Positions 8,610 to 16,659 of a stretch of DNA of 64,000 bases are shown piece by piece. The stretch spans positions 1,240,001 to 1,304,000 of the forward strand of contig NC_010644.1 of NCBI RefSeq assembly GCF_000020145.1. Direction: 5' to 3'. Position numbers and translations under genes: made by a program. Source of the stretch: Elusimicrobium minutum Pei191. GTDB lineage: Bacteria > Elusimicrobiota > Elusimicrobia > Elusimicrobiales > Elusimicrobiaceae. Position 1 is the first letter of the stretch. Every line of letters begins with the position of its first letter. The notes beneath the pieces are model-generated. The model saw nothing but the letters and a program-made list of their open reading frames with translations. It was not told the DNA's origin and did not search any database.

Positions 8610-9201
8610 CGGCGAGCCCGAACAAAAAAAGTTTTTAGCCAAAGCATGCAAAGGTAAGTATATACTTTGCGTTGACGGCGGCGCAAACACGGCCGCTAAA
8701 TATAATATAAAGCCCGACGCAATTGTGGGCGATATGGACTCCGTTTCCTCGGCGGCAAAAAAGAAATTCGCCTCCTCCGAGTGGATACAAGTTAACCGCC
8801 AGGATAATACTGATTTTGAGAAAGCTTTAAATTTTATTAAACAAGCCAAAATAAAAGACGTTACTATAATTTCCGCCACAGGTAAAAGGCTGGACTTTAC
8901 ATTAAGCAACCTTTATTCCGCTTTTAAATATTTAAAAGATACAAAAATTGTTTTTGAAAGCGAATTTTTTAAAATAGTGCCTGTAACGGGAGTACGCAAA
9001 TTTAAAACAAGGCCCGGCGTAAGAGTAAGCTTAATACCCGTAGGCATTTGTAAAAAAGTAAACCTTAAAGGTTTAAAATACCCTTTAAAAAATGCTAATT
9101 TAAAAGTAACGGATACTTTAACCCTAAGCAATGAAGCCTTGGCTAAAGAAATTGAAATCAGTTTAGAAAAAGGGAGAATTCTTGTTTACATTGAAAAGTA
9201 A
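8584..9201 (+). CDS. thiN: thiamine diphosphokinase (thiamine pyrophosphokinase)
   Basis: Cytosolic enzyme of 205 residues that transfers pyrophosphate from ATP to thiamine to give thiamine diphosphate. Signatures: LCVDGGANTAAK (about 29-40), the catalytic/metal motif IVGDMDSVS (about 47-55) and RQDNTDFEKAL (about 71-81). The C-terminal half (SLIPVG ... LKGLKYPL) fits the substrate-binding domain. It starts inside the end of the upstream SSS symporter, so the two are translationally linked. No TPP riboswitch (THI box) was recognised upstream. Confidence 0.92.
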   Translation: MRKALIICNGEPEQKKFLAKACKGKYILCVDGGANTAAKYNIKPDAIVGDMDSVSSAAKKKFASSEWIQVNRQDNTDFEKALNFIKQAKIKDVTIISATGKRLDFTLSNLYSAFKYLKDTKIVFESEFFKIVPVTGVRKFKTRPGVRVSLIPVGICKKVNLKGLKYPLKNANLKVTDTLTLSNEALAKEIEISLEKGRILVYIEK

Positions 9202-9214
9202 ACAAAATTAAAAT

Positions 9215-9733
9215 ATGAAACTTATTAAGCTATTACTTTTACTTCTTATATTTGCAGGCGGGGTATATATAGGCAATATTTACCTGCCGCAGAAAGACGC
9301 GTCGGCCGCGTCGGCCATTTCAATGCCTGATTTAAAAACCTTCGGCACCGACATAAACCAATTTACTTTAGAAAAAACGCATGAAACAATTAAAGCGGTT
9401 GAGGCGGCTTTAAACGCCAGCCCCAACGTTGATAAAGAAACCGCAAAAAGCCTGGTCAACTCTTTAGAAACCACCCTTTTATTGCAAGCCTACCAAATAA
9501 GAAAATACAGATACCAGGCGGAAATAGCAAAAAATAACAACGGTTCACCCACAACTTCGGAATATTCAAAAGCGGCGGCGGACTATAACAGCTCCAAAAA
9601 AACTTTGGAAAAATATTTTGAGGACCAAAAGGACGCAAGAGACGCCTCCCAAGCGTCTATCGCCGCCGAAGAAAGCCAAAAAGAGGCGGAGCAAGCAGCA
9701 GCCCCCGCCAACGGAACTACCCAAGGAAAATAA
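9215..9733 (+). CDS. small exported or membrane-anchored protein, function unknown
   Basis: This 172-residue protein begins with a strongly hydrophobic N-terminus (KLIKLLLLLLIFAGGVYIG), either an uncleaved anchor or a signal peptide. The rest is polar and largely helical, rich in Ala, Lys, Gln and Glu. A segment near 75-130 includes a YQIRKYRYQAEIAK patch, and the tail at 140-165 is low-complexity and alanine/glutamate rich. No family was recognised. It lies 13 nt after thiN and probably shares its transcript. Its 3' end overlaps the convergent DUF1634 gene by 17 nt. Confidence 0.7.
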   Translation: MKLIKLLLLLLIFAGGVYIGNIYLPQKDASAASAISMPDLKTFGTDINQFTLEKTHETIKAVEAALNASPNVDKETAKSLVNSLETTLLLQAYQIRKYRYQAEIAKNNNGSPTTSEYSKAAADYNSSKKTLEKYFEDQKDARDASQASIAAEESQKEAEQAAAPANGTTQGK

Positions 9734-9974
9734 ATTCTGTAAAAAGCATTAAAATAAGAGTAAGAGAGATAAGCATAAAACCGTAAAGTTTTGTTTTAGC
9801 AAAACCGTGCACTTCAATAACAAGCCTTAAAGGAGGCAAAGCTAAAAGAATACCTAAAGATATTTTGCCCCAAACGCCGCCTAAAAACACATAAAGCGCC
9901 GCGCTGAGCACCACCAGGCTAAGCCCCGCTAAAAGGACATAATGAATATTCTTTTTTAAAGCCCTGTCTTTCAT
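9717..9974 (-). CDS. DUF1634-like small membrane protein
   Basis: An 85-residue protein with three hydrophobic segments (about 12-32, 35-50 and 62-83). The pattern and its position next to a TauE/SafE permease match DUF1634 proteins, which are usually encoded beside such permeases. Its ATG overlaps the upstream tauE stop (4-nt ATGA-type overlap), indicating coupled translation, so it is probably an accessory of that permease. The 3' end overlaps the convergent exported-protein gene. Confidence 0.75.
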   Translation of the reverse strand: MKDRALKKNIHYVLLAGLSLVVLSAALYVFLGGVWGKISLGILLALPPLRLVIEVHGFAKTKLYGFMLISLTLILMLFTEFIFLG

Positions 9975-10798
9975 AAACTAACCGCCATTTTAAGCGCTAT
10001 GCTCAGCATAAGAAGGCCGAATAAAACCTCAACATAAAAAGCCTTTATTTTAAGAAGCATATTAATACCAAGCCACGCGCCCGCTAAAATACCAAGTATA
10101 ACCATAACGGTAACATCTTCAACTACATAGCCTTTTCTGAAATAAACCAAAGCGCCCGCGCAGGCGGTAAGCCCTAATTTATAAGAGCTTGTGCCGCTTG
10201 CGACTTTAATTGGAAGTTTGCATACGTTTGTCATTAACGGCACATTAATTACGCCACCGCCAACGCCTAAAGTTGAAGATAAAAACCCCGCGAACACTGA
10301 AAGCGGAACGGCCCATTTTAAATTTTTAGCCTGGTAAAAAACAGTTTTGCCTGTGGCTTTATCTCTATAAGAATCCGCAAAAGAGCACTCTTTACTTTCA
10401 TAGTAGGGCTCATTTACCTTTTTTCCTGTTAAAACTTTAAAAGGATTTTTCAACATGTTAAAAGCCATAGCGGCAGCCACTATGGAAAACATAACTTTTA
10501 TAACTCCTATCGGCAAAGCCCCTATAATGTTTGACCCTATTATAGCGCCTAAAATTGAAGGTATTTCTAAAGATTTTGAAATTCTTATATTAATAACGCC
10601 GCTTTGTATTTTTGCCATGGTAGACATCATGGAAGAGGCAACTACAGTGAGTAAAGAACAGGCAACAGCCTGGTGCAGAGGAACTCCAAAACCGAAATGC
10701 AGTATAGGCACTATAAAAATGCCACCCCCTATACCGAACATACTGCCCATAAAACCTATTATAAACCCGACGGGTAAAAGCAACCAAATATGACTCAT
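9971..10798 (-). CDS. TauE/SafE-family sulfite/organic-anion permease
   Basis: An inner-membrane permease of 275 residues with about eight hydrophobic segments arranged as an internal repeat. Characteristic repeats are visible: GFMGSMFGIGGGIFIVPIL near the N-terminus and the matching GFLSSTLGVGGGVINVPLM in the second half. A short cytosolic loop (about 117-155) links the halves. Family members export sulfite, sulfoacetate or related anions; the actual substrate is unknown. It forms a two-gene unit with the DUF1634 gene. Confidence 0.9.
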   Translation of the reverse strand: MSHIWLLLPVGFIIGFMGSMFGIGGGIFIVPILHFGFGVPLHQAVACSLLTVVASSMMSTMAKIQSGVINIRISKSLEIPSILGAIIGSNIIGALPIGVIKVMFSIVAAAMAFNMLKNPFKVLTGKKVNEPYYESKECSFADSYRDKATGKTVFYQAKNLKWAVPLSVFAGFLSSTLGVGGGVINVPLMTNVCKLPIKVASGTSSYKLGLTACAGALVYFRKGYVVEDVTVMVILGILAGAWLGINMLLKIKAFYVEVLFGLLMLSIALKMAVSL

Positions 10799-10924
10799 AT
10801 TTATATGATATCAAATTAAGTATACGGAAAATTTGCTAAAATAGAAAAATAACGCAGTGCTAAAATTTTATTTAAACACTCTTCGCTGTTGCGCAGCGCA
10901 ATTTCACAAAAGGAGTTCCTACTT

Positions 10925-11677
10925 ATGGGCGGACATTCACACTGGGCAGGTATTAAACATAAAAAAGCTCTTTTAGACTCTAAAAGAGGCAAAGTTTTTA
11001 CAAGAATTATAAGAGAAATTACCATAGCGGCCAAAATGGGCGGCGCTGAACTTGAAAATAATCCCCGTCTGAGAAAAGCCGTTGAAGACGCTAAAGCGGC
11101 AAACATGCCAGCGGACAATATCAAACGCGCTATCATGAAAGGCACCGGCCAGCTTGAAGGCGCCACTTACGAAGAAATTACCTATGAAGGTTACGGCCCG
11201 AGCTCAATAGCCGTTATTGTTGACTGTACTACGGACAATAAAAACCGCACATTCTCAGAAATACGCAAAATTTTTACAAGCAGAGGCGGCAGCATCGGCA
11301 CCACGGGCTGCGTTTCTTATATGTTTAAGAAAAAAGGCCTTATCATAATTAATAAAGAAACAATATCTGAAGAAAGCCTGATGGATATTGCTATTGAAGC
11401 CGGAGCGGACGATATTAAATCCGAAAGTGAAGTGCATGAAGTTTTTACCGCGCCGGAAAGTTTAGATATTGTTAAAAAAGCATTAGAAGAAAAAGGCGTG
11501 AAAACAGAATCGGCCACTCTTACAATGATACCCGATACGGAAACGGAAATAACAGATGAAAACGCGGCGCAGTCAATTATGAAAATGATGGACGAACTTG
11601 ACGATCACGACGATACAAAAGCCGTTTACTCAAACTATAATATACCTGATGAAATAATGGAAAAAATTTCCAAATAA
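10925..11677 (+). CDS. yebC: YebC/PmpR-family protein
   Basis: A cytosolic protein of 250 residues. The signature N-terminus MGGHSHWAGIKHKKALLDSK fixes the start at 10925, with AAGGAG about 10 nt upstream; in-frame upstream ATGs are not used. Other family motifs: KRGKVFTRIIREITIAAKMGG, NMPADNIKRAI, and YEGYGPSSIAVIVDC in the middle. The acidic C-terminal tail is usual. Members are described as DNA-binding regulators or, more recently, translation factors that relieve ribosome stalling at proline stretches. Located directly upstream of ruvC, the common yebC-ruvC arrangement in bacteria. Confidence 0.95.
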   Translation: MGGHSHWAGIKHKKALLDSKRGKVFTRIIREITIAAKMGGAELENNPRLRKAVEDAKAANMPADNIKRAIMKGTGQLEGATYEEITYEGYGPSSIAVIVDCTTDNKNRTFSEIRKIFTSRGGSIGTTGCVSYMFKKKGLIIINKETISEESLMDIAIEAGADDIKSESEVHEVFTAPESLDIVKKALEEKGVKTESATLTMIPDTETEITDENAAQSIMKMMDELDDHDDTKAVYSNYNIPDEIMEKISK

Positions 11678-11685
11678 AAAAATAA

Positions 11686-11711
11686 TAACGGCGGTCATAT
11701 GACCGCCGTTA
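11686..11711. repeat. 26-bp perfect palindrome between yebC and ruvC
   Basis: Each half is TAACGGCGGTCAT, joined without a spacer. On the plus strand it is not followed by a T run; on the minus strand it is followed by TTATTATTTTTTT. It lies 9 nt after the yebC stop and 12 nt before the ruvC ATG. It may be a weak terminator or attenuator between the two genes, or a dimeric protein-binding site. Confidence 0.7.
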
Positions 11712-11723
11712 CTTTAAACTCTT

Positions 11724-12293
11724 ATGGATAATAACGCTTTAACAACGGTTTTAGGAATTGATCCCGGTTTGGACAGAACAGGCTGGGCAATCCTTACGCG
11801 CGATAAAAATTCCAATATCCGTTTAACAGCCTGCGGACTTATACACAGCTCCAAAGATTCCGCTTTGCCCGAACGTCTTGAATATATTTTTAATGAAATA
11901 GGCAAACTTGCCGAAGCCTATAAACCTAATCACGTCGCCATGGAAGAAATGTTTTTTTTAAAAAGAGCCATTACCGTAAGCCAAACCATACAGACAAGGG
12001 GCGTTATCTTACTTGCCGCGCATCTTAAAGGGCTTAATATTAATTCCTACAGCCCAAAGAAAGTTAAAAGCGTAATCTGCGGCAGCGGAACAGCGGGAAA
12101 AGCACAGATACAGCGTATGGTGCAGCTTACTTTAAAACTTACCAAAAAGCCTGAGCCTGACGACGTGGCCGACGCTATTGCAATAGGCATATGCCATTTA
12201 AAAACAGCTCCTTTAAAAGAAAAAATTAATTTACAGGCCGAGTTTTTGGCAAAGATAAACGCCGCCAAGCAACAGCAAATTAAAAAGAAATAA
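11724..12293 (+). CDS. ruvC: crossover junction endodeoxyribonuclease RuvC
   Basis: Holliday junction resolvase of 189 residues, part of the RuvABC recombination machinery. The acidic catalytic residues are present in order: Asp in LGIDPGLDRTGWA (about 10-22), Glu in AMEEMF, and the C-terminal DDVADAIAIG motif. Length agrees with the family. It is downstream of yebC with a palindrome between them, and is followed by a strong terminator. ruvA and ruvB are not in the window. Confidence 0.95.
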   Translation: MDNNALTTVLGIDPGLDRTGWAILTRDKNSNIRLTACGLIHSSKDSALPERLEYIFNEIGKLAEAYKPNHVAMEEMFFLKRAITVSQTIQTRGVILLAAHLKGLNINSYSPKKVKSVICGSGTAGKAQIQRMVQLTLKLTKKPEPDDVADAIAIGICHLKTAPLKEKINLQAEFLAKINAAKQQQIKKK

Positions 12294-12327
12294 AAAACCC
12301 GCGTTACCAGCGCGGGTTTTATTTTTT
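12294..12327. terminator. terminator between ruvC and the convergent thioesterase gene
   Basis: The stem AAAACCCGCG / CGCGGGTTTT with loop TTACCAG is followed by ATTTTTT. The A tract on the other side lets it also work for the minus-strand gene that ends at 12338. Confidence 0.85.
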
Positions 12328-12337
12328 AAACTGTTGC

Positions 12338-13069
12338 CTATTGCCAGTTTGAAACCAGCCTGAAAACTTCTTTCCCGTCATCTTCTCTTACAAGTTCGTG
12401 AATATATTCGCTGTTGCCGTTATCATAAACAAAGGATTTTATTTTATTTCCGTCAATACACTCTGACTTAAAATTTATTCTTAAACTTTTAATCGTTTTA
12501 TTTTTAACAACCTCCGCGGGAAGCGTTTCGATAGCCCAGGCTATATAATGTGTGTTATTAACATGCCCGTTGCAGTCAATATCCTCCAAACGAACCAAAA
12601 AGTCTTTTGAAAAAACAGGTTTAGCGTCCTGAGGCGTTTTTAATTTAAAGTTGCCTTCTTCAACCATAAAATCCGGTTTTTCAGTATTTAAATCAAGCAT
12701 ATGCTGAGGAATACGGGTTATTTTACGGGTGTTTAAATTTAATATAAGCCACCAGGAAGAACATTTTAAAATTATTTTTCCATCTTCATCAGTAATAATA
12801 TATTCTCTTCTGCTTATTATTTTTTCAGAAAAGCTGGGCCATGTTTTTACTTTAAGTTTTTTACCCAAAACCGCTTTATTAATAAGCTCAATCTGCATGC
12901 GGCTTAATACCCATGCTACGCCGTGCTCGCCTATTTGTTCCCGCCCAAAGGAAAGATTATTCGCGTCCTGCCCGGCTCCTTCCTGAAGATAATTACAAAG
13001 CATATGAACAGGTATACTGTCGTCAAGAGCCGCTTCGTAATATCTCGGTTTAAATTCTAATTCCGTCAT
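12338..13069 (-). CDS. acyl-ACP thioesterase
   Basis: A cytosolic hot-dog-fold enzyme of 243 residues that releases fatty acids from acyl-carrier protein. The double hot-dog layout is visible: an N-terminal half with FKPRYYEAALDDSIPVHMLCNYLQE and GVAWVLSRMQIEL, and a second half with LVRLEDIDCNGHVNNTHYIAWA, which contains the conserved Asn/His catalytic region of the FatA/FatB family. In anaerobes such enzymes are thought to adjust membrane or free fatty acid pools. The start is 2 nt after the stop of the upstream TPR gene, so it is the last gene of the tsaE-tsaB-rimI-TPR string. Confidence 0.88.
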   Translation of the reverse strand: MTELEFKPRYYEAALDDSIPVHMLCNYLQEGAGQDANNLSFGREQIGEHGVAWVLSRMQIELINKAVLGKKLKVKTWPSFSEKIISRREYIITDEDGKIILKCSSWWLILNLNTRKITRIPQHMLDLNTEKPDFMVEEGNFKLKTPQDAKPVFSKDFLVRLEDIDCNGHVNNTHYIAWAIETLPAEVVKNKTIKSLRINFKSECIDGNKIKSFVYDNGNSEYIHELVREDDGKEVFRLVSNWQ

Positions 13070-13071
13070 AC

Positions 13072-14607
13072 TTATTCCCCCGATTTTTTTTCTGCTTTTT
13101 TTATATACTTATTTAGCTTTTTATCTTCAGCCTTTATAATCCACGGCAAAGCTTCTTTATACCTTCCCAAACGGTACAGAGCAAGCCCCTTATGCCCAGC
13201 TATAACTTTATCGTCCGGCATTTTGGACAAAGCTTTTTCAAAATATTCAAGCGCTTTATCATAATCTTTAGTTTTATAATAATACCATCCCAGTGAATCA
13301 ATGGTTGCATAATCGTCAGGCTTAAGCTGTAGTGATCTGTCAATATGTTTTTTAGCTTCCTTTAGTTTTTTGTTTTGCTCAAGCAACGCGTAGGCTAAAG
13401 AGTTTAGAGCCTCGGAATTAGCGGGATTTTGCCCTACAACTATTCTCATTTGTTTTTCAAGCTCCGCGTTATCGCCCAAAGCGTCTAAAGAAACGCCGTA
13501 CATCATACGCGCTTTTTCATATTGCGGAGTTTGGGACAAAATCTCTTTAAAAATTTTAACAGCTTCCTTATGCTTACCTAAATCTTGCAAAGACACCGCA
13601 TAAAAATAACCTACCTCAACGCTTTTATCGGATACTTTGTAAGCATTATCTAAAATGGATGACGCTTCTTCCGCATTTCCCATTCTCGCCGCGTAAAAAG
13701 AAGCCTGCAAAAGTTTTGAAGCATTGGTTTTGTAATCTCCGGCCGCTTGCAAATATTTTAAAGCGGCAGCATAATTTTTTTCATCCTCCGATATAGCAGC
13801 CATGAACTGGTTGGCCAAAATGCTGGAAGGATCATAAGATAAAATTTTTTCAAAATATTTTCTTGCTTCAGGAATATTTTTTAAAAGAACATGCAGCGTT
13901 CCTATTCTAAGGTAAACATACGTGTCCGCTAAACCCATGTCTTCAAGTTTTTTATATTCTTTAAGCGATTCTTGTAATTTAGACTGCTTTTGGTAAATTT
14001 CAGCCCGGCTTATATAGGCTTCCGCATATCGGGGGTTTGCTTTCGTTGCTTTAAAATACATGGTAAGAGCGTCTTCCGTACGGCCCCTTTTCAAATTAAC
14101 ATTGCCCGCTTCCTGAAAAATAACCGCCGCAAGTTCGGGCACTTTTTCGGCGTATTCTTCCAAAAAGGCCACGGCTCTTTCACTGTCCATACCGTTTAAA
14201 AGCGTAAGATACTGGGCCAAAATAGCCGTATTTTCAGGATCCAAAGCGAGCGCGCTTTCATAATAAGAAAGAGCGTCTTTCAAATGTCCTTTTGACCAGC
14301 TGTAAGCAGCGGAAGCAATTAAAGAGTTTTTATCTTTATATTGGGAAACCTCTTTTGCTATTTCCTCATAGTTATCTTCTTTCCCGGCAGCTATTGCAGT
14401 TTGCAAAATAAGCGTTTTTAGAAACTCGGACTCGGGAAATTCCTTTAAATTTTTCTCAAAATGATCAAGCGCCTTGTCATATTTTTTATCGCTAACATGC
14501 AAAAGGCCTTTTATATAGTCCATATAAAACGTTTTGCCGTAGTCAGGCTCGGCCGCTTGTAGAAAAAACGGCGCGGATAAAATTAAAAAACATAAAAATT
14601 TTTTCAT
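13072..14607 (-). CDS. exported TPR-repeat protein
   Basis: A 511-residue protein with a signal peptide (MKKFLCFLILSAPFFLQA, cleavage near AEP) and a chain of roughly a dozen tetratricopeptide repeats up to a lysine-rich C-terminus (KKAEKKSGE). Repeat examples are DALSYYESALALDPEN and DKALEYFEKALSKMPDD. Probably periplasmic or envelope-associated scaffold; no specific partner can be named. The start codon overlaps the rimI stop by 4 nt (ATGA), showing operon organisation with rimI and tsaB. Confidence 0.85.
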   Translation of the reverse strand: MKKFLCFLILSAPFFLQAAEPDYGKTFYMDYIKGLLHVSDKKYDKALDHFEKNLKEFPESEFLKTLILQTAIAAGKEDNYEEIAKEVSQYKDKNSLIASAAYSWSKGHLKDALSYYESALALDPENTAILAQYLTLLNGMDSERAVAFLEEYAEKVPELAAVIFQEAGNVNLKRGRTEDALTMYFKATKANPRYAEAYISRAEIYQKQSKLQESLKEYKKLEDMGLADTYVYLRIGTLHVLLKNIPEARKYFEKILSYDPSSILANQFMAAISEDEKNYAAALKYLQAAGDYKTNASKLLQASFYAARMGNAEEASSILDNAYKVSDKSVEVGYFYAVSLQDLGKHKEAVKIFKEILSQTPQYEKARMMYGVSLDALGDNAELEKQMRIVVGQNPANSEALNSLAYALLEQNKKLKEAKKHIDRSLQLKPDDYATIDSLGWYYYKTKDYDKALEYFEKALSKMPDDKVIAGHKGLALYRLGRYKEALPWIIKAEDKKLNKYIKKAEKKSGE

Positions 14608-15041
14608 AAATCTGCTTTCATTAACAACGCGTCTTGAACGCCGTTGTAAAACTTTCCCCTTTTTCCTATAACTTTAAAACCAAACTTTTTATATAAATTA
14701 ACGGCGGGCAGGTTGGTTTCATTAACTTCAAGAGTAACCGTTTTTACCCCTAAATTTTTTAAACGGTTAAACATGGCGTCCAAAAGTTTGGAAGCCGCCC
14801 CCTTTTTGGTCTGCACGGGCAAAACGGCAAGGTTTAAAAGTTCGGCCGTGTCAGCCACCGCGCGCACGCTTATAAAACCAATAACCTTACCGTCCTTAAG
14901 CGCGGTTAAAATGTGGGCAAATTTATTTTCAAACTCGGACTTAAAACCTTTTACACCCCAAAGCGCGCCGTACGGCTGTGAAAATTCCACCCCCGCTATT
15001 TCTTTTACCAAAGACAGTTTAGCTTCTGATATTTCTATCAT
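14604..15041 (-). CDS. rimI: ribosomal-protein-alanine N-acetyltransferase-like GNAT protein
   Basis: A GNAT acetyltransferase of 145 residues. Seen: the acetyl-CoA pyrophosphate-binding region LAVLPVQTKKGAASKLLDAM (a degenerate Q/RxxGxG/A), and the typical RimI C-terminal region VTLEVNETNLPAVNLYKKFGF. In RimI this motif precedes a conserved Asn/Tyr pair used in catalysis. Operon order tsaE-tsaB-rimI, with 4-nt overlaps on both sides, supports RimI over an unrelated GNAT enzyme. Confidence 0.88.
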   Translation of the reverse strand: MIEISEAKLSLVKEIAGVEFSQPYGALWGVKGFKSEFENKFAHILTALKDGKVIGFISVRAVADTAELLNLAVLPVQTKKGAASKLLDAMFNRLKNLGVKTVTLEVNETNLPAVNLYKKFGFKVIGKRGKFYNGVQDALLMKADL

Positions 15042-15721
15042 TTTCCCAACTCAAACCGCGCGGGTTTTAGGTATAAAGGTTCTAAAGTGTTCTTTTCAAA
15101 ACCGGTTATTAAAGCCATGTTTATTAAAGAATTTTTATTAACCGAGCAAAGTTTAGCGGACCCTAATGTATATTTAGCACCCGCGAACATTTCATTTAAA
15201 GAAGTTTTTTCCTTGTCAAACCCCGTAACAAAAAGCGGCGCGTTATATGAAGCCATAAAAGCAAACATTTCTTCTTTGTCGAACCAGCGCGGTTCGCTTC
15301 CGTCAAAAATTTGTAAAAAATATTCTTCCCTGAAAGCATGCAACACAACCGCGGCTTTGCCGCCGAGGTTGTTTTTAATCCAGGTTTTAAATTCTTTGGA
15401 ATTTTGTGTTTGCAGGTAGAGCACTTCAAACATTGTGGCGCTGCAGGCTTCCGCGCCAGTTAAACCGCGCAGCATGCCGGCAAGAGTAAGGCCTATTCTT
15501 ATACCCGTAAATCTGCCCGGGCCGCGCACATAAAAAACTTTGGTAACGTCTTTTAAAGAAATGTTTTCCTTAGCTAACGCTTTTTTAATAGCGGGGAATA
15601 AATATTCTTCCTGTTTAACGCCGTTCTTTTTAATGCTTATGGCTTTGTTTTTCCCCTTTTTTAAACATACTAAAAGAGGGGATGACGTTGTGTCCACGGC
15701 TAAAATAATATTTTCTTTCAT
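15038..15721 (-). CDS. tsaB: tRNA N6-threonylcarbamoyladenosine synthesis protein TsaB
   Basis: Pseudo-enzyme partner of TsaD in t6A37 tRNA modification (227 aa). N-terminal ILAVDTTSSPLLVCL and the FYVRGPGRFTGIRIGLTLA motif are characteristic of TsaB within the ASKHA fold. ATG at 15721 follows the tsaE stop by 1 nt; an in-frame TTG at 15730 would overlap tsaE but is less likely. It lies between tsaE and rimI in the usual arrangement. tsaD and tsaC are not in the window. Confidence 0.93.
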   Translation of the reverse strand: MKENIILAVDTTSSPLLVCLKKGKNKAISIKKNGVKQEEYLFPAIKKALAKENISLKDVTKVFYVRGPGRFTGIRIGLTLAGMLRGLTGAEACSATMFEVLYLQTQNSKEFKTWIKNNLGGKAAVVLHAFREEYFLQIFDGSEPRWFDKEEMFAFMASYNAPLFVTGFDKEKTSLNEMFAGAKYTLGSAKLCSVNKNSLINMALITGFEKNTLEPLYLKPARFELGK

Positions 15722-15722
15722 A

Positions 15723-16181
15723 TTAACCAAATACCGTTTTTAAAAAATTTTCTGCTTTAGCGCCGGAGGCAGTAAAAATTATTTCACGCGCGTCGCCTTC
15801 TTTTAAAATGAAATCCGCTTTTATAACCGAGGATTTTATAAGTTTTTCCATAGGCCCCGGCCACTCAACAACTATTATGGCGTTTTCGTCTTCTAACATT
15901 GCTTCAAAACCGAGGTTAAACATTTCGTTTTCCTCAAGCCTGAACAAATCGGCGTGATACATTTTTTTGCCTTTGCCCTTATATTCTTTCATCAAACTAA
16001 AACTGGCGCTTACCGGACTGCCTTTTAAACCGAGCGCCTTTGCCAGCGCTTTAACAAAAACTGTTTTACCCGCGCCGATAGGACCGTATAAAAAAAGTAT
16101 TTCCCCGCCTTTAAGGTTTAAAGCTATTTTTTGCGCCAAACCGCGCGTATCTTGGGGATTATTAGAAGTTATTTTATACAC
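15723..16181 (-). CDS. tsaE: tRNA threonylcarbamoyladenosine biosynthesis ATPase TsaE
   Basis: A small P-loop ATPase (152 aa) that drives turnover of the TsaBD complex. The Walker A sequence GPIGAGKTVFVKALAKALG is at about 34-52. SPVSASFSLMKEY, YHADLFRLEENE and VVEWPGPMEKL correspond to the family's switch and Walker B-like regions. Starts 1 nt after the stop of the upstream glycogen-binding-like gene and leads directly into tsaB. Confidence 0.95.
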   Translation of the reverse strand: MYKITSNNPQDTRGLAQKIALNLKGGEILFLYGPIGAGKTVFVKALAKALGLKGSPVSASFSLMKEYKGKGKKMYHADLFRLEENEMFNLGFEAMLEDENAIIVVEWPGPMEKLIKSSVIKADFILKEGDAREIIFTASGAKAENFLKTVFG

Positions 16182-16182
16182 T

Positions 16183-16659
16183 TTATCTCACCGTTTTTAC
16201 GCAAACTTCCCGGCCTTCGTACTCGATAATATCTTTGTTCAAAGGGTCTAACACTTCTTTACCGTCAACCAAAAACACATACTTATATTCCCCCGCCGCA
16301 AGAGCGACGGAAGTGTCAAAATATCCTTTTTTATAGGGGGTTAAAATAATAGGCGTTTTGCCGAATTCATTAAAATCGGCAAGCAGTCTTACTTCTTTAG
16401 CGTTGGGAGCCGTAATAAAAAATTTTCTGAATTTGATTTCGGTATCAAATGCAAGCGGCTTAGGCGTTTTTTTAGATTTACTTATTTCAACAGGCTTATT
16501 TCTTTGCGTTTTCAGACCGCTGTAATAGTTTTGGACTGCGGACAGAAGCAAAAACAAACAAAAAGAAAGCATAAGTAAAGATAAAACCATGGGTATTATA
16601 TTATCCTTACTTTTTTGATTTTCTTTTTTTTCTTGTTTATTGTTATTAGTTTTCGTCAT
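16183..16659 (-). CDS. membrane-anchored protein with AMPK/CBM48-like glycogen-binding fold
   Basis: A 158-residue protein with a lysine-rich cytosolic start (1-22), one transmembrane helix (about 23-42), a polar linker, and a C-terminal domain (about 72-158). The domain pattern FFITAPNAKEVRLLADFNEF ... GYFDTSVALAAGEYKYVFLVDG resembles the glycogen-binding E-set domain of AMPK beta subunits and CBM48 proteins, including the closing DPLN segment. Orientation places that domain outside the cytoplasm. No enzymatic domain is attached. Its start overlaps the radical SAM gene by 14 nt and it runs into tsaE, so it is in the same operon. Role unknown. Confidence 0.72.
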   Translation of the reverse strand: MTKTNNNKQEKKENQKSKDNIIPMVLSLLMLSFCLFLLLSAVQNYYSGLKTQRNKPVEISKSKKTPKPLAFDTEIKFRKFFITAPNAKEVRLLADFNEFGKTPIILTPYKKGYFDTSVALAAGEYKYVFLVDGKEVLDPLNKDIIEYEGREVCVKTVR

